A DNA stretch of 64,000 bases from Mycobacterium sp. 852014-50255_SCH5639931 (lineage in GTDB: Bacteria; Actinomycetota; Actinomycetes; Mycobacteriales; Mycobacteriaceae), in contig NZ_LZSV01000004.1 in assembly GCF_001665605.1 (NCBI RefSeq), positions 1 through 64,000 of the forward strand. Reading direction: 5' to 3'. Each line of letters starts with the position of its first letter. Positions within the stretch are counted from its first letter, which is position 1. Shown one piece after another: positions 37,727 to 60,119 of the stretch. The notes under the pieces are model-generated. The model ran no database searches. It saw only the letters and a list, made by a program, of their open reading frames with translations, and was not told the origin of the DNA. The translations under genes and the position numbers were made by a program.

Positions 37727-38812
37727 TCAGCGGTTGCCCTGGTTCAACGCAGCCATGGCGCTCGACATCAGCTGCGAAAAGGGATCGCCGCCCCCGCCGA
37801 AGGTGGCCTGACTGGCCGGTGCAATCACGGCCGCGGGGTCGAAGCCCCGCACCGGATCCACTTGAAGGGGAGCGGTAAGCGGGTCGTCGTTGCGCGAGTA
37901 TCCCGCATTCACCATCGGAGTCAGTTCCGCGTCGAGCTGATTCAGCACGTCTTCCGGCACGCCGAGGTAGCCCAAGGGCAGTACCAGCGGGAGGTGTCTT
38001 TCGGGAATCAGATACGTCGTTGTCTTCGCGCCCCTGGAGTTGACGGTCGTCCTGATGTTCTGCGGCGGCACCATGCTCGGGTCGGTGAACGCGACCGCGG
38101 TATGACCGGTCGCTTCGCCCACGAGGGTGTTGGCCAGCGCTAACAGGTTGTCCGGCCGGTCGGGAAAGTCGGCGATCATGTCGTATGCAGCGACGAAAGC
38201 CTTGGTGTCGTATTGGCTCTCCACCGGGGGCGGTATTCGGTAGTCGAGCGCAGGAACGACGGAGCCAACCGGAAAGAAGGAGGTCAGGAAACTCTCGCCG
38301 AAGGCGTGTCGCCCGACCGGGTTGCCAAATGTGCTGAAGACCAATTGGTTTGGTGGGGGAGCGTTCGGATCACTCGCGAGCCTGGCCTGCTCGGCGTCAA
38401 GCACGAGCGAACCCTCGGACAACCCGATCGCGGCGCCGGGCCCACCCCTGCGGATCGCCGCATCCAGGTTCTCGGCCCCGACGGCGACCGACTCGCCGAT
38501 GCTGGGCCCGTCCACGCCCACACCCGGGAAGGCTTCATCCAGCCGGCCTATCCCCGGAAAGAGCCGTTCGAGCACGTGGCCCTGGACCTGCCCCGCCGGG
38601 TAGTCGACGATTTCTCGCTTCAGGCCGGGAAACCATCCGGCACCCAGGCGCCTGCCGTACTCGTCGTAGGGAATACCCGGAACGTGAGCGCCGCCCAAGG
38701 CGTACGCCGTCCCGTCGCCGGGCTCGTCATCGGCCGTCGCGATCCCGAGGCCGAAATATCCTGTGACGCCGAGGGTTACCACAGCGGTAACTCCTGCGAG
38801 TACTTTCTGCAT
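37727..38812 (-). CDS. PE-PPE-domain serine acyltransferase (Chp/PE of PAT-, SL-1- and TPP-type loci)
   Basis: 361 residues. An N-terminal signal anchor (about 4-25, ending near ATADD) exports the enzyme. The PE-PPE alpha/beta-hydrolase domain follows, with the nucleophile in GLSEG (GxSxG, about residue 115) and acid/His residues expected around 250-300. Homologues Chp2 (Rv1184c) and the PE protein of TPP loci transfer acyl chains between trehalose lipids outside the membrane. Its place beside papA and mmpL10-like genes supports that role. ATG at 38812 chosen because the hydrophobic signal starts there; ATG at 38854 is possible. Confidence 0.82.
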   Translation of the reverse strand: MQKVLAGVTAVVTLGVTGYFGLGIATADDEPGDGTAYALGGAHVPGIPYDEYGRRLGAGWFPGLKREIVDYPAGQVQGHVLERLFPGIGRLDEAFPGVGVDGPSIGESVAVGAENLDAAIRRGGPGAAIGLSEGSLVLDAEQARLASDPNAPPPNQLVFSTFGNPVGRHAFGESFLTSFFPVGSVVPALDYRIPPPVESQYDTKAFVAAYDMIADFPDRPDNLLALANTLVGEATGHTAVAFTDPSMVPPQNIRTTVNSRGAKTTTYLIPERHLPLVLPLGYLGVPEDVLNQLDAELTPMVNAGYSRNDDPLTAPLQVDPVRGFDPAAVIAPASQATFGGGGDPFSQLMSSAMAALNQGNR

Positions 38813-38891
38813 CGCCACTTCCCGCCTGCCCGACTTGGTCTCGTAGTGTCGCATATCGCTCGTGGGCCTCGCTAACCCCAGCTGACGGGTA

Positions 38892-41800
38892 CTAATCCGC
38901 ACGCCCGGCCGGTGAGCGGGATCGCGACCATTGCGCTCCCGGTCGTGATGGCCACCAGCTCGCCCGCCCGACCAGCGTAGCCAAGGCGGGCACCGTTATG
39001 GTGCGGACCAGGAAGGTGTCGAGCAAGATTCCGATCCCGATCACGAAGCCGCCCTGAACCACGGTGCCGATGCTGGAAAACACCAGGCCCCACATCGAGG
39101 CGGCGAAGATCAAACCCGCAGCGGTGATCACACCCCCGGTCGAACTCAACGCGCGAATGACGCCGTAACGCATGCTGTGCGGGGACTCGTCACGCATTCG
39201 CGAGACGAAAAGCATATTGTAATCGGCTCCGACGGCGACCAATACCACGAAGGCCAATGGCGGCACGCTCCAATGCAATTGCTGGCCCAGTAGGAATTGA
39301 AACGTCAGGACGCCGATACCCACCGCCGACAAATACGAAATGACGACGGAAGCGACCAGATACAGCGGTGCGACGACCGCGCGCAGCAATGCGATCAGCG
39401 TCATCAGGACGACGATGATGGTGACGACAATGATGAACTTGATGTCGTGCTCATAAAAGTCTCGCGTGTCCCGCAGCGTAACGGGATATCCGACCATCGA
39501 TATCGAGGCATCCGCCAATGAGGTATTCGGTTGGGCTCCCCGGGCGGTATCGCCGATCGCACTGACCTGATCCATCGCCTCGGCGCTGAACGGGTTGAGT
39601 TTCGTCTGAACCAAATACCGCACCGAGTGCCCGTCGGGCGAAATGAACGCCTTAGCGGCCTTCTTGAACTCCTCCATGTGCAGCAGCTGCGCCGGAACGT
39701 TGAACCCCGCCATCGACGGTTCCGCCGCGTCACGTTTCAGCGTGAGGAGGAACGCCGACGCCTCGCCGAGCCCCGTACCCATTTGTTTGATCTGGTCGAC
39801 GAGTTGGTCCACCCCATCGGCCACTTGCCGGCTTCCGCTGGCGAACCGGTCAGCGCCTTGTTGCAGGTGGTTCAGGTCGGCCTGCAGGCCACCGGGCTGG
39901 TCCAGCCCCATGGCATGCAGCGCCTTGACGAAGTTGGCGAGTGCACCACGCAGGTGATCCACCGACGCGTTGAGGGTCTGCCGATCTTGGAACGCCTGGA
40001 GCTGTCCCGCCAGATCATTGATCTGGTCGAGGCTTCCGTCACCACGGGCATTGACCACGCGCTCGAATTGGGCGCGGGTGGCGCTGCAGGAGGGATCGGC
40101 ATCGCAAACCTGGTTGCCCTCGAGCGCCGCCAGCACCGGGGCCACCCAGGCGAACATGTCCTTGACGGCCGCAAAGTTGACGCCGATGGTATGGCCGAGG
40201 GAATTGATGCTGCTGACGAGCTTGGCGGCGGTGACGACTTCCTTGACCAACTTGTCGCCGCCGTACTGGGTTTTCATCGAAGTGAAAGCCTCGGTCAGGC
40301 CTTGCATCCCGGCAACCATCTGGTTGACCTGGCCCCGCACATCGCCGAGGTTGTCGGCCAGGGTGTTGGCCCCGGCGAGCAGTCGGTTGAGATCATCGGC
40401 GTGGTCGCTGATCAGGGCCGAACCGGCGCCCAGGCGAGCGCCGATAGCGCCCGCCTGGTAGGTGGCCCTGAACTGTTCCGGCACCGCGCCCGCGGGCCGG
40501 GTCACACCGCTGACCGCAGCGATGTTCGGCAGTTGGCTGACTCGGTCGGCCATCTGCTCCAGATCCGCGAGCGCCCGCGGCGTACGCAGGTCGTGCGGTG
40601 ACTGGACGAGGATGTATTCCGGAATGGACTGATTGACCGGGAAGTGGCGATCCAGCGCGGCATACCCGAGCGAACTCGGTGCTGAGGACCGCAGGGCCTT
40701 GCGGTCGTCGTAGTTGTAGCGCACCAAGCCCGCACAGCTGGCGAGAATGATCAGCACTAGCACGCTGGCAACCAGATGAACCCTGGGCCGGCGCACGATG
40801 CGTATCCCCGAACGTCGCCAGAACCGGGCGGTCAGTTCGCGTGGGGGCTTGACCCAGCCGCGCGGCCCGGCCACTACCAAGATGGCGGGCAGCAAGGTCA
40901 TCGCCGCGAGGAAGGCGACACCGATCCCGATGGCCGACGAGATACCCACCGTGGAGAACACACCCATCCGGGCGAAACTTATTCCGAGAAAAGTGATTCC
41001 GACCGTGGCCGCGGATGCGGCGATCACATTTCCGATTGAGGTGAGTGCCCGCCGCACGGCTTCGTCGAAGTCCGCTCCGCGCCGCAGATAGTCGTGGTAG
41101 CGGCTGATGAGGAAGACGGCGTAGTCGGTTCCCGCGCCGGCGATGATGGCGCTCAAGAAGACGATGGACTGGTTCGAAACGCCTAGGCCGCCGATTTGCG
41201 AGATTCCGGCGACGACGGCCTGCGCGATCACCATCGACGCCCCGATCGCGAGCAGCGGCAGCAGCATGGTGAGCGGGTTGCGGTAGACCACCAGCAGGAC
41301 GACGAGCACCAGGGCGGCGATCGCCAGTTCAATCGGAAGGCGATCCCGCTCGCCCGCCACGGTGAGGTCGCTGACGGTGGCCGCGGGTCCGGTCAGGTTC
41401 GCTGTCAACGGGGATCCGGCGACGCTGTGCTTGACGATGTCGGCAACGCGGAGGTAAGCGCCGTAGGACTTTGGTGTGCCCAATTCGCCGGCGAGGCCAA
41501 CCGGCAGCACCCAGGATTTGCGGTCCTTACTGGTCAAAACCGGACGCAAGGGCGGCGTGCTGACGAAATCCTGCAACATCAGTACGTCGCGCCGGTCGTC
41601 GTGCAGGGCGCTCACCAGCTTGTGGTAGGTGGCTTCGTCGGCGGGCCCAAGCCCTTTCTCATCGCTGAGGACCACCAGCATGAGGTTCTCGGCGCCCGAT
41701 TCGTGAAACGCTTCGGTCATCTTCCGGGCGGCCACGCTCGACGGCGCGCCGCTCGGCAGCATCGCGAGTGGGTGCTTCTGAGCCATCTCGTTCAGGGGCG

Positions 41801-41909
41801 GGAACGTCAGCGGCAGTGCGACCGCGATCAGGACCCAGAACCCTATGACGACCCCGGGCCAACGCACCACAAAATCCGCTAGCCGTCGCACATCGACCTC
41901 GCTACGCAC
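38892..41909 (-). CDS. mmpL10: MmpL10-like trehalose-lipid exporter
   Basis: 1005-residue RND exporter, nearly the length of Rv1183 (MmpL10). The first helix is at about 15-35; the first periplasmic loop includes [15 protein letters not shown]; the Asp-Tyr relay pairs are in [12 protein letters not shown] (about 260) and [11 protein letters not shown] (about 920); a long helical periplasmic domain spans about 450-720. It belongs to the MmpL8/10/12 lipid-export group, which carries acyl-trehaloses across the inner membrane. GTG start at 41909. It lies between papA and the PE-PPE gene, the order of PAT and TPP loci. Confidence 0.88.
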   Translation of the reverse strand: MRSEVDVRRLADFVVRWPGVVIGFWVLIAVALPLTFPPLNEMAQKHPLAMLPSGAPSSVAARKMTEAFHESGAENLMLVVLSDEKGLGPADEATYHKLVSALHDDRRDVLMLQDFVSTPPLRPVLTSKDRKSWVLPVGLAGELGTPKSYGAYLRVADIVKHSVAGSPLTANLTGPAATVSDLTVAGERDRLPIELAIAALVLVVLLVVYRNPLTMLLPLLAIGASMVIAQAVVAGISQIGGLGVSNQSIVFLSAIIAGAGTDYAVFLISRYHDYLRRGADFDEAVRRALTSIGNVIAASAATVGITFLGISFARMGVFSTVGISSAIGIGVAFLAAMTLLPAILVVAGPRGWVKPPRELTARFWRRSGIRIVRRPRVHLVASVLVLIILASCAGLVRYNYDDRKALRSSAPSSLGYAALDRHFPVNQSIPEYILVQSPHDLRTPRALADLEQMADRVSQLPNIAAVSGVTRPAGAVPEQFRATYQAGAIGARLGAGSALISDHADDLNRLLAGANTLADNLGDVRGQVNQMVAGMQGLTEAFTSMKTQYGGDKLVKEVVTAAKLVSSINSLGHTIGVNFAAVKDMFAWVAPVLAALEGNQVCDADPSCSATRAQFERVVNARGDGSLDQINDLAGQLQAFQDRQTLNASVDHLRGALANFVKALHAMGLDQPGGLQADLNHLQQGADRFASGSRQVADGVDQLVDQIKQMGTGLGEASAFLLTLKRDAAEPSMAGFNVPAQLLHMEEFKKAAKAFISPDGHSVRYLVQTKLNPFSAEAMDQVSAIGDTARGAQPNTSLADASISMVGYPVTLRDTRDFYEHDIKFIIVVTIIVVLMTLIALLRAVVAPLYLVASVVISYLSAVGIGVLTFQFLLGQQLHWSVPPLAFVVLVAVGADYNMLFVSRMRDESPHSMRYGVIRALSSTGGVITAAGLIFAASMWGLVFSSIGTVVQGGFVIGIGILLDTFLVRTITVPALATLVGRASWWPSRPGAQWSRSRSPAGRAD

Positions 41910-41967
41910 CCGGCCGCGTGAAAAGGCCGAGTCCGGAGAAAATCAGTAGGCATCGTACTGTTCCCCG

Positions 41968-43389
41968 CTAGGCAACGCGCCCCCAATGCCCGCTATCAGC
42001 GACCCGCATACACACGGACTTCATCGCCGCGACATACCGGGCGACTGATTTTCGGGCAACCGCGTTGTCTGGAAACATTATCGCCATTACGGTGCCTTCC
42101 TCGTACCGGAAGGTATAGATCGTTAGCTGATACGAATATCTTCCGTCGGAGTAGATCCCAATGTTGTTGGTGTAGCCCATCTCAGCTGCCGCGAGCACGG
42201 CGTTCATCGGAGCGGCATCCCCATGCAAAAAATTTGTCACCGGAAAGTTCGGGCGGGGCCTGCTCAGCCACGGCGCCAATTCCAGCACGCGGTAATAGGG
42301 GACCTTCGCCATGTTCAGACTCGAGTCAAAGGAACTCTGCGCCGCCCAGGCCGCGTCACAAAAGGACGCAGCGGCAATCGGCACGGTGATCGGAACCAAG
42401 CCGGTAAACCAACCCTGGGTCATGAAGTTGTCCGAAGTTTTTCGAGTATCTCTGGGGGTGAGTCCGTAATAGGTGGCGGCACCGGTGAATTCGTGTTCCA
42501 CCTGGGCGAGGCAGGCGAACAAGCCGCCGACGAAGCGCGCACCCGCCGCCGAGCAGGCCGCTTCGAATCTCGCGGTTTGTTGCGCGTCCATCAGGGTGTC
42601 CGTGATCATCTCACTCTTGCTGGGCTCCAACGGATTTCCCAGCGGCAAAGGGAACTCCGGCAGGCTTCCATCGTTGTTCTCGGCGAAGTCAATCCACGCG
42701 CGTACCTGCGGCGAATCCACGGTCAAGTCTGACGTGTACCGGCGCTCTTCGGCGCAGAAATCGGCAAAGCTGCCGGCGGCGGGCAGCGCAAGGGGCCCGG
42801 TGCCACCCGTCAACGCCGTGTACATCGCGTGGGACTCCACCATCGTGATGCCGATCAGCGCCGCGTCCCCGTGGACGTGGTCAATGCTCGCGTAGAAGGT
42901 GAAGTGATTCTCGTTTTGGACAATCCCGAAGCTGAAGCACTCCCAGTGCAGCGGATCGGGTGTGGCCACCACATGGTCGTGCAAGTCGTCAACGGCCATT
43001 TCGCCGTGGTCGGTGGGCGCGAATTCGATATCGGCGGGATCCTCGATGGTATGCCGAATGATGTCGCCCGCGTCGGTGTGCTCAAACCAGCTGCGGTACG
43101 TGTCATGCCGGCGCAAATATGCATTGAGCGCCTCATTCATGGCGGAAATGTCGCACTGGCCGGGGACTTCGCAGGTCGCGATGATTTGCCGTGAATAGTC
43201 GAGTCCCGAGGTCGTTTGCCGGTGATAACCCCGAAGATGCTGGCTCTGCATGTAGCTGACGGGCACCGCACTGACCGGCGCTTGCCGGGCCCTATCCCGG
43301 GCCGTGGGCGTCGGGTGCCAGGAGATGACAACACCTGGGCTCGGCGACCAATCACGGATTGAGCCGATGGTGATTTTCCCGATGCGCAA
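41968..43389 (-). CDS. papA3: PapA3/PapA1-like polyketide-associated acyltransferase
   Basis: 473 residues of the condensation-domain-like acyltransferase family. The active-site HxxxD is seen in DHVHGDA (about residues 168-174). The N-terminus RIGKITIGSIRDWSP and the segments PVSYMQSQHLRGY and YYGLTPRDTR closely follow mycobacterial PapA1/PapA3, which acylate trehalose. It starts with TTG at 43389, supported by a strong GAGGAG ribosome-binding site 7-12 nt upstream. By eye the gene is less G+C-rich than its neighbours. It is divergent from the PKS, 329 bp away. Confidence 0.9.
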   Translation of the reverse strand: MRIGKITIGSIRDWSPSPGVVISWHPTPTARDRARQAPVSAVPVSYMQSQHLRGYHRQTTSGLDYSRQIIATCEVPGQCDISAMNEALNAYLRRHDTYRSWFEHTDAGDIIRHTIEDPADIEFAPTDHGEMAVDDLHDHVVATPDPLHWECFSFGIVQNENHFTFYASIDHVHGDAALIGITMVESHAMYTALTGGTGPLALPAAGSFADFCAEERRYTSDLTVDSPQVRAWIDFAENNDGSLPEFPLPLGNPLEPSKSEMITDTLMDAQQTARFEAACSAAGARFVGGLFACLAQVEHEFTGAATYYGLTPRDTRKTSDNFMTQGWFTGLVPITVPIAAASFCDAAWAAQSSFDSSLNMAKVPYYRVLELAPWLSRPRPNFPVTNFLHGDAAPMNAVLAAAEMGYTNNIGIYSDGRYSYQLTIYTFRYEEGTVMAIMFPDNAVARKSVARYVAAMKSVCMRVADSGHWGRVA

Positions 43390-43718
43390 TGTCTTCTCCT
43401 CGTTCCGGAGGGCTGCAGTTCCGGCCGGCCGGTGGCGAGATCAAGATAGCTTCTTCGGCACCCACCGTCCCCGACATGCCGGGCTGGACGTGCTCGGCGA
43501 CAGGCGGGGCTACCCACTAGGGTGATGGGCGGCCCGGCGTGGGACGCAGTCTGGCATCCGGCGACACTACTCGCCGCGGGGGGAACGATTCTCCTGCGTA
43601 TCGGGTCGGCATGTGGTGCAGTGGTCGGGTCATACGGTTTGGTCCAGCGCTACGGACCCGTCGCCGGAGGCCGGCCCCGGGGATCTACCTTCGCGGGTCG
43701 ATGCGAGAGGACAGATGC
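43390..43718. promoter_or_regulatory. Divergent promoter region between papA and pks
   Basis: 329 bp without a supported gene; short frames at 43522 and in the pks frame from 43539 look fortuitous. On the minus strand TATCTT (complement 43443-43448) is a -10 candidate for papA. On the plus strand TAGGGT (43518-43523) and TACGGT (43633-43638) are -10 candidates for pks. No clear -35 elements or operator were found. Confidence 0.4.
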
Positions 43719-54710
<10,992 letters not shown>

Positions 54711-54749
54711 TCCGGGCGGCGAACCGGTTCGGATTCTTCGGCGCCGGCG

Positions 54750-55172
54750 TCAGTCGCTGATGTCGAAACCGGCGATGACCTTGGTCGGGCGCACCCGCAC
54801 CACAAGTTCGCCGGGCGCGGAGTTGCGGCGGCCGAACTCCTCGGCGCGGTCGGCGCCCATGTATCGGGCGCCGGCTCGGGTGGCGACGTCGAGCACGTCG
54901 GCCGGGTCCTCGCTTACCGTCGCCACGCCCTGCACCTGAACGAACGAATACGGCGGGTGAGGATCGTCGACGCAGATCACCACTCGCGGATCGCGTTGCA
55001 GGGCACGGCCTTTCGACGTGTCGCGGCCGGTGTTGAACGCCAGCTGGTCCCCGTCGACCACGAACCACACCGGCGCGACAAGCGGCCGACCGTCGCCGGC
55101 GACGTAACCGAGCATCCCGGTACGGGTGCCGGCTGACAGGAACTCGACGACTCTGCCGGAGAGCTCGGCCAT
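54750..55172 (-). CDS. PPOX-type F420-dependent oxidoreductase
   Basis: 140 residues of the split beta-barrel flavin/deazaflavin-binding family (pyridoxamine-5'-phosphate-oxidase-like). The N-terminus matches small mycobacterial FDOR-B proteins: LGYVAGDGRPLVAPVWFVVDGD and later KGRALQRDPRVVICVDD. Such proteins reduce substrates with F420H2; the substrate here is unknown. ATG at 55172 begins 3 nt after the stop of the upstream acyl-CoA dehydrogenase, so it is the last gene of a three-gene operon. It converges on the PKS with a 39-bp gap. Confidence 0.82.
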   Translation of the reverse strand: MAELSGRVVEFLSAGTRTGMLGYVAGDGRPLVAPVWFVVDGDQLAFNTGRDTSKGRALQRDPRVVICVDDPHPPYSFVQVQGVATVSEDPADVLDVATRAGARYMGADRAEEFGRRNSAPGELVVRVRPTKVIAGFDISD

Positions 55173-55175
55173 GCG

Positions 55176-56282
55176 CTAGAGACGGGCCAGGTCGTAGTCG
55201 CCGATGTGGTCGATCAGGTTGTGCAGGTGCTCGCCGGAGGTGCCCAGCGTGTGTTCGATCGCGGTGAGCCGCGCCGCGTAGTGCGCGACCGGATATTCAG
55301 CCGTCACACCGATTCCGCCGTGCAGCTGGATCGCCTCCTGCGCGATGTGCCGGCCCGAGCGACCGATCTGCAGCTTGGCCCGCGAGGCGATCACCGGGTC
55401 GAAATTGCCGTCGGCGATCGACATCGACGCGTACAGGCACATGCTGCGCGCCAGTTCCAGCGACACGTACATGTCGGCTGCCCGCTGCGTGAGTGCCTGG
55501 AATTTGTTGAGCGTGACGCCGAACTGCTTGCGGGTCTTGAGGTAATCGGTGGTTAGCCGCAGCGCTTCCTCCATCGCCCCGACCGCTTCGGCGCACAGCC
55601 CAGACTGGATGCGGATGACCGCGTCGCGGATGGCCTGCGACGCGTCGACGGCTTCACCCAAGGGTTCCGCCGGTGTGGCCTCGAAGTCGACCTGCGCGCC
55701 GCGCTGTCCATCGAAGGTCCGGTACGGGTGACGTGTGACCGCGCTTGCGTCGACCAGGAACAGGCCGGTGCCGCCGTCCGGCAAGGCGGCGCTGACCACC
55801 AGGGCGTCCGCGCAGTCGCCGGCGAGCACCGGGTTCTTGCGCCCGCTCAATGTCCACGAATCTCCTTGCCGCACAGCCTTGGTGCCCACGTCCGCGGTCG
55901 GCTTGCGGTGACCGGGTTCCAGGTGGGCGAATGCCAGCAGTCGTTGGCCGGCGGCGACGTCGTCGAGTTGTTCCTTCTGGGCTTCGGTGCCCAACTCGGC
56001 GATCAGCGCACCCGGTGCCAGCGCGGCGTGCAGGATCGGTTCGGGAGCCAGCCGGCGCCCCGCCTCGACGAGCACGACCATGATCTCGATCTGGCCCGCC
56101 TCCTCCGGGTCGAAGCCGAGGCCGAGGATCCCGGTGTCGGCGAGCTGACTCCATACCTCGCGGCTCCAGCCCAGATCGGAGCCGATCACCTTGTTGCGGC
56201 TCTCCGGGTCATAGCTGCGTGAGAGCAGTTCGCGGGTCGTGTCGCGCAGCAGGGTCTGCTCGTCGGTCAACTGAAAGTCCAT
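55176..56282 (-). CDS. Acyl-CoA dehydrogenase, second subunit of a pair
   Basis: 368 residues starting MDFQLTDEQTLLRDTTREL, with a middle beta domain and a C-terminal helical domain (TTDYLKTRKQFGVTLNKFQALTQRAADM pattern and GGIGVTAEY near the end). It is of the smaller-subunit type found in heteromeric FadE pairs. It oxidises acyl-CoA to enoyl-CoA with FAD, probably as a partner of the enzyme encoded 7 nt upstream. The ATG at 56282 is chosen over the longer frame that runs into that gene. Substrate unknown; possibly an acyl-CoA of the neighbouring lipid pathway. Confidence 0.88.
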   Translation of the reverse strand: MDFQLTDEQTLLRDTTRELLSRSYDPESRNKVIGSDLGWSREVWSQLADTGILGLGFDPEEAGQIEIMVVLVEAGRRLAPEPILHAALAPGALIAELGTEAQKEQLDDVAAGQRLLAFAHLEPGHRKPTADVGTKAVRQGDSWTLSGRKNPVLAGDCADALVVSAALPDGGTGLFLVDASAVTRHPYRTFDGQRGAQVDFEATPAEPLGEAVDASQAIRDAVIRIQSGLCAEAVGAMEEALRLTTDYLKTRKQFGVTLNKFQALTQRAADMYVSLELARSMCLYASMSIADGNFDPVIASRAKLQIGRSGRHIAQEAIQLHGGIGVTAEYPVAHYAARLTAIEHTLGTSGEHLHNLIDHIGDYDLARL

Positions 56283-56289
56283 GGCTGCC

Positions 56290-57450
<1,161 letters not shown>

Positions 57451-57633
57451 GGCGACCTCCTGTCGTCTGGGGGTGAACGTGGCTACCAGCGTCGGAGGGA
57501 TGCCCGGTTCTGGCGATGCGTTCTTGGTTCCATCTTGACCCATCCCGTACAGCGGTTGTGCACAGCCTCGGTTTAGTCCACAGTCGGGGTCGCGGCCCCG
57601 CCGGGTGGGGGCCGATCTGGCGGTCGGCGCACC

Positions 57634-57639
57634 TACGGT
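57634..57639 (+). promoter_or_regulatory. -10 box of a possible leaderless comEA promoter
   Basis: TACGGT ends 6 nt before the ATG at 57646 and no ribosome-binding site is present, consistent with a leaderless transcript. The 195-bp gap is shared with the divergent acyl-CoA dehydrogenase operon. Confidence 0.45.
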
Positions 57640-57645
57640 CGGCGC

Positions 57646-58497
57646 ATGCGAACAGAACTTCCCGCCGAGCGTCTGCAGCGGCGACTCGGTGCCGAACCGG
57701 ACGCCGAGCCCGACGGCGCCGCGTCGACGTCGGCCGGGCAGGCGGTGGACGAGGACCAGAATTCGCTGCTGCCGCGGTGGCTGCCCGATGTGTCGCCGGA
57801 TAGGGGTTGGGTGGGCAGGCTGCGCGCCGACCCGGGGCGTGCCGGTGCCATCGGGTTGGCGATCGTGGCCGCGCTGGCCGTTCTGGTCACGGTGTTCACG
57901 CTGCTGCGCGACCGGCCGGCGCCGGTGATGTCGGCCAAACTGCCGCCGGTCGAGAAGGCGTCGACGGCGAGCCCCAAGTCGTCGGCGAACCCCAGTGCCG
58001 GCCCCGACCGGCCAGTGGTGGTGAGCGTGGTGGGCCTGGTGCACAGCCCGGGACTGGTCACCCTGGCGCCCGGGGCGCGCGTCGCCGACGCGCTGCAGGC
58101 CGCGGGCGGCGCGGTGAACGGCGCGGACACCGTCGGGCTGAACATGGCGCGTCCGCTCGGCGACGGCGAGCAGATCGTCGTCGGGCTTCCGCCCGTCCCC
58201 GGGCGGCCGGCGGCGTTGGGAAGCTCGGTGGCCTCCGGTTCCACACCGACGTCCAAGCCGCCGCCACCGCGGACCGGAGCAGGGCCGGGGAAGCCGAAGG
58301 CGGGGGAGGTGCTCGACCTCAACACCGCGACCGTGGCGGACTTGGACGCCCTGCCCGGCGTCGGGCCGGTCACGGCCGCCGCGATCGTGGCCTGGCGGCA
58401 GGCCAACGGCAAATTCACCACCGTCGACCAGCTCGCCGACGTCGACGGCATCGGGCCCGCGCGGTTGGAGAAGTTGCGCGCCCTGGTCCGTGTCTGA
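57646..58497 (+). CDS. comEA: ComEA-like helix-hairpin-helix DNA-binding protein
   Basis: 283 residues: cytoplasmic N-terminus, one transmembrane segment (about 67-89), a proline/serine-rich linker, an SLBB domain (about 125-190, VVGLVHSPGLVTLAPGARV) and a C-terminal pair of helix-hairpin-helix motifs (about 222-283, LNTATVADLDALPGVGPVTA). In naturally competent bacteria ComEA binds incoming DNA outside the membrane. It corresponds to Rv2415c and is followed by comEC after 6 nt. DNA uptake by mycobacteria through this pair is not established. Right border of the lipid island. Confidence 0.9.
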   Translation: MRTELPAERLQRRLGAEPDAEPDGAASTSAGQAVDEDQNSLLPRWLPDVSPDRGWVGRLRADPGRAGAIGLAIVAALAVLVTVFTLLRDRPAPVMSAKLPPVEKASTASPKSSANPSAGPDRPVVVSVVGLVHSPGLVTLAPGARVADALQAAGGAVNGADTVGLNMARPLGDGEQIVVGLPPVPGRPAALGSSVASGSTPTSKPPPPRTGAGPGKPKAGEVLDLNTATVADLDALPGVGPVTAAAIVAWRQANGKFTTVDQLADVDGIGPARLEKLRALVRV

Positions 58498-58503
58498 ACA
58501 CCG

Positions 58504-60093
58504 GTGCGGGAATCCGGTCGCGCCGAATCGGGGGCACGCGTTGACGCGCGCCTGGTGCCGGCCGGGCTCACCTGCTGGGTGGTGACCGCCGCCGGGATCT
58601 GGTGGCCGATCGGCCGGGTGATCGCGGGGTTCTGTCTTTTGTTGGTTGCCGCCGCCGGCGCGCTGGTGTGGCGCGCCACGTGCCGGCGGGGCGAAACCGG
58701 GAGGCACCGGGCCGTCAGCGCCGGCCTGGTCGCGGTCGGCGTCACCGGCGCGGGGTTCGGCTTTGCGGTCGCGCTGCGCGCCGAAGCGGTCGATCACCAC
58801 CCGATCACGGCGGCGTTCGGGACGGCCGCCCCGGTGACGGTCACCCCCACGGAGAGCCCGGTGTCGTTGGGTCGCGGCCGGCTCATGTTTCGCGCCACGC
58901 TGCAGCGCCTGCGCGACGCGCAGATCTCGGGGCGGGTGGTCGTCTTCGCGCGCGCCTCGGAGTTCGAATCGGAAGCCGACGGGTTGATGGTGGGCCGGCC
59001 AATGCGGTTCACCGCACGGATCAGCCGCCCGACCCGCCGCGACCTCACCGTCGCTGTGCTCAACGCATCGGGCCACCCGACCCTGGGCACCGCCGGCGCC
59101 GTGCACCGGGCGGCGCACACGGTGCGGGGCCGATTCGTCGCCGCGGTTCGCGGCGCGTTGCCCGTCGACCAGGCGGCGATGCTGCCCGCGCTGGTGCTGG
59201 GCGACACTTCGGCGGTTCCCGCCGAGACCGACCGGGACTTTCGCGCGGCGGGGATGACGCACCTGATGGCGGTGTCGGGCGCCAACGTGACGATCGTGTG
59301 CGCGGCCGTGCTGTTCTCGGCGCGCCTGATCGGTCCCCGGGCGGCCGTCGTCCTCGCCGCCATGACGCTGGTCGCGTTCGTCATTCTCGTGGAACCGACG
59401 GCGAGCGTGTTGCGGGCGGCCGTGATGGGTGCCATCGGGCTGGCGGGGTTGCTGTCTTCGCGGCGGCGGCAAGCCATCCCGGCGCTCTGCGCCGCGGTGC
59501 TGGTCTTGCTGGCGCTGGCCCCGCAGTTGGCCGTCGACGTGGGCTTCGCGCTGTCGGCGATCGCGACTGCGGCGTTGGTGTTGGTCGCGCCGATCTGGTC
59601 GCGGTGCCTGGCGGGGAGAGGCTGCCCCAAGCCGCTGTCCGACGCCCTGGCGATCGCGGCGGCCGCACATGTCGTGACCGCTCCACTGGTGGCGGGCATC
59701 TCCGGGCGGGTCAGCCTGGTGGCAGTGGGCGCCAACCTCGCGGCGGCGCCGGTCATCGCGCCGATCACCGTGCTCGGCAGCGCGGCGGCCGTGCTGAGCG
59801 TGGTGTGGCCACCCGGCGCACAAGTGTTGGTCCGTTTCACAGGCCCCGAACTGTGGTGGGTGGTGCGGGTGGCGCAATGGTCGGCGGGCGCGCCCGGGGC
59901 AACGCTGCCCGTTCCGTCCGGGGTGCCGGGAGTGGTGCTGGTCGCCGGGGTGACCGCGCTGATCGTCCTGGCGGTCACGAGGCTGCGCGGCCGGCGCTGG
60001 TTTGCCGCCGCGGTTGGCCTGGGCGGGTTGACGGCTGCCCTCTGCGCGCTGGCTTGGTGGTTGTCGAAGCTGGTGGATCCCGCGGCGGCGTAG
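58504..60093 (+). CDS. comEC: ComEC/Rec2-type membrane channel protein
   Basis: 529 residues with roughly ten hydrophobic helices. The ComEC competence domain is visible: LVLGDTSAVPAETDRDFRAAGMTHLMAVSGANV (about 225-258, DUF-type HLMAVSG motif). The N-terminal OB-like domain lies between the first helices and this core. The C-terminal metallo-beta-lactamase nuclease domain of Bacillus ComEC is absent, as in the 514-residue mycobacterial homologue Rv2414c. GTG start 6 nt after comEA. Putative DNA-import channel. Confidence 0.9.
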   Translation: MRESGRAESGARVDARLVPAGLTCWVVTAAGIWWPIGRVIAGFCLLLVAAAGALVWRATCRRGETGRHRAVSAGLVAVGVTGAGFGFAVALRAEAVDHHPITAAFGTAAPVTVTPTESPVSLGRGRLMFRATLQRLRDAQISGRVVVFARASEFESEADGLMVGRPMRFTARISRPTRRDLTVAVLNASGHPTLGTAGAVHRAAHTVRGRFVAAVRGALPVDQAAMLPALVLGDTSAVPAETDRDFRAAGMTHLMAVSGANVTIVCAAVLFSARLIGPRAAVVLAAMTLVAFVILVEPTASVLRAAVMGAIGLAGLLSSRRRQAIPALCAAVLVLLALAPQLAVDVGFALSAIATAALVLVAPIWSRCLAGRGCPKPLSDALAIAAAAHVVTAPLVAGISGRVSLVAVGANLAAAPVIAPITVLGSAAAVLSVVWPPGAQVLVRFTGPELWWVVRVAQWSAGAPGATLPVPSGVPGVVLVAGVTALIVLAVTRLRGRRWFAAAVGLGGLTAALCALAWWLSKLVDPAAA

Positions 60094-60119
60094 TCGGTCC
60101 GTCGTGACACCATCGTGGG

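Noticed and set aside
57451..59877. 800-codon upstream extension of the acyl-CoA dehydrogenase frame on the minus strand
   Set aside because: Antisense to comEA and comEC, low-complexity His/Arg/Gln composition, and a strong ribosome-binding site marks the real start at 57450.
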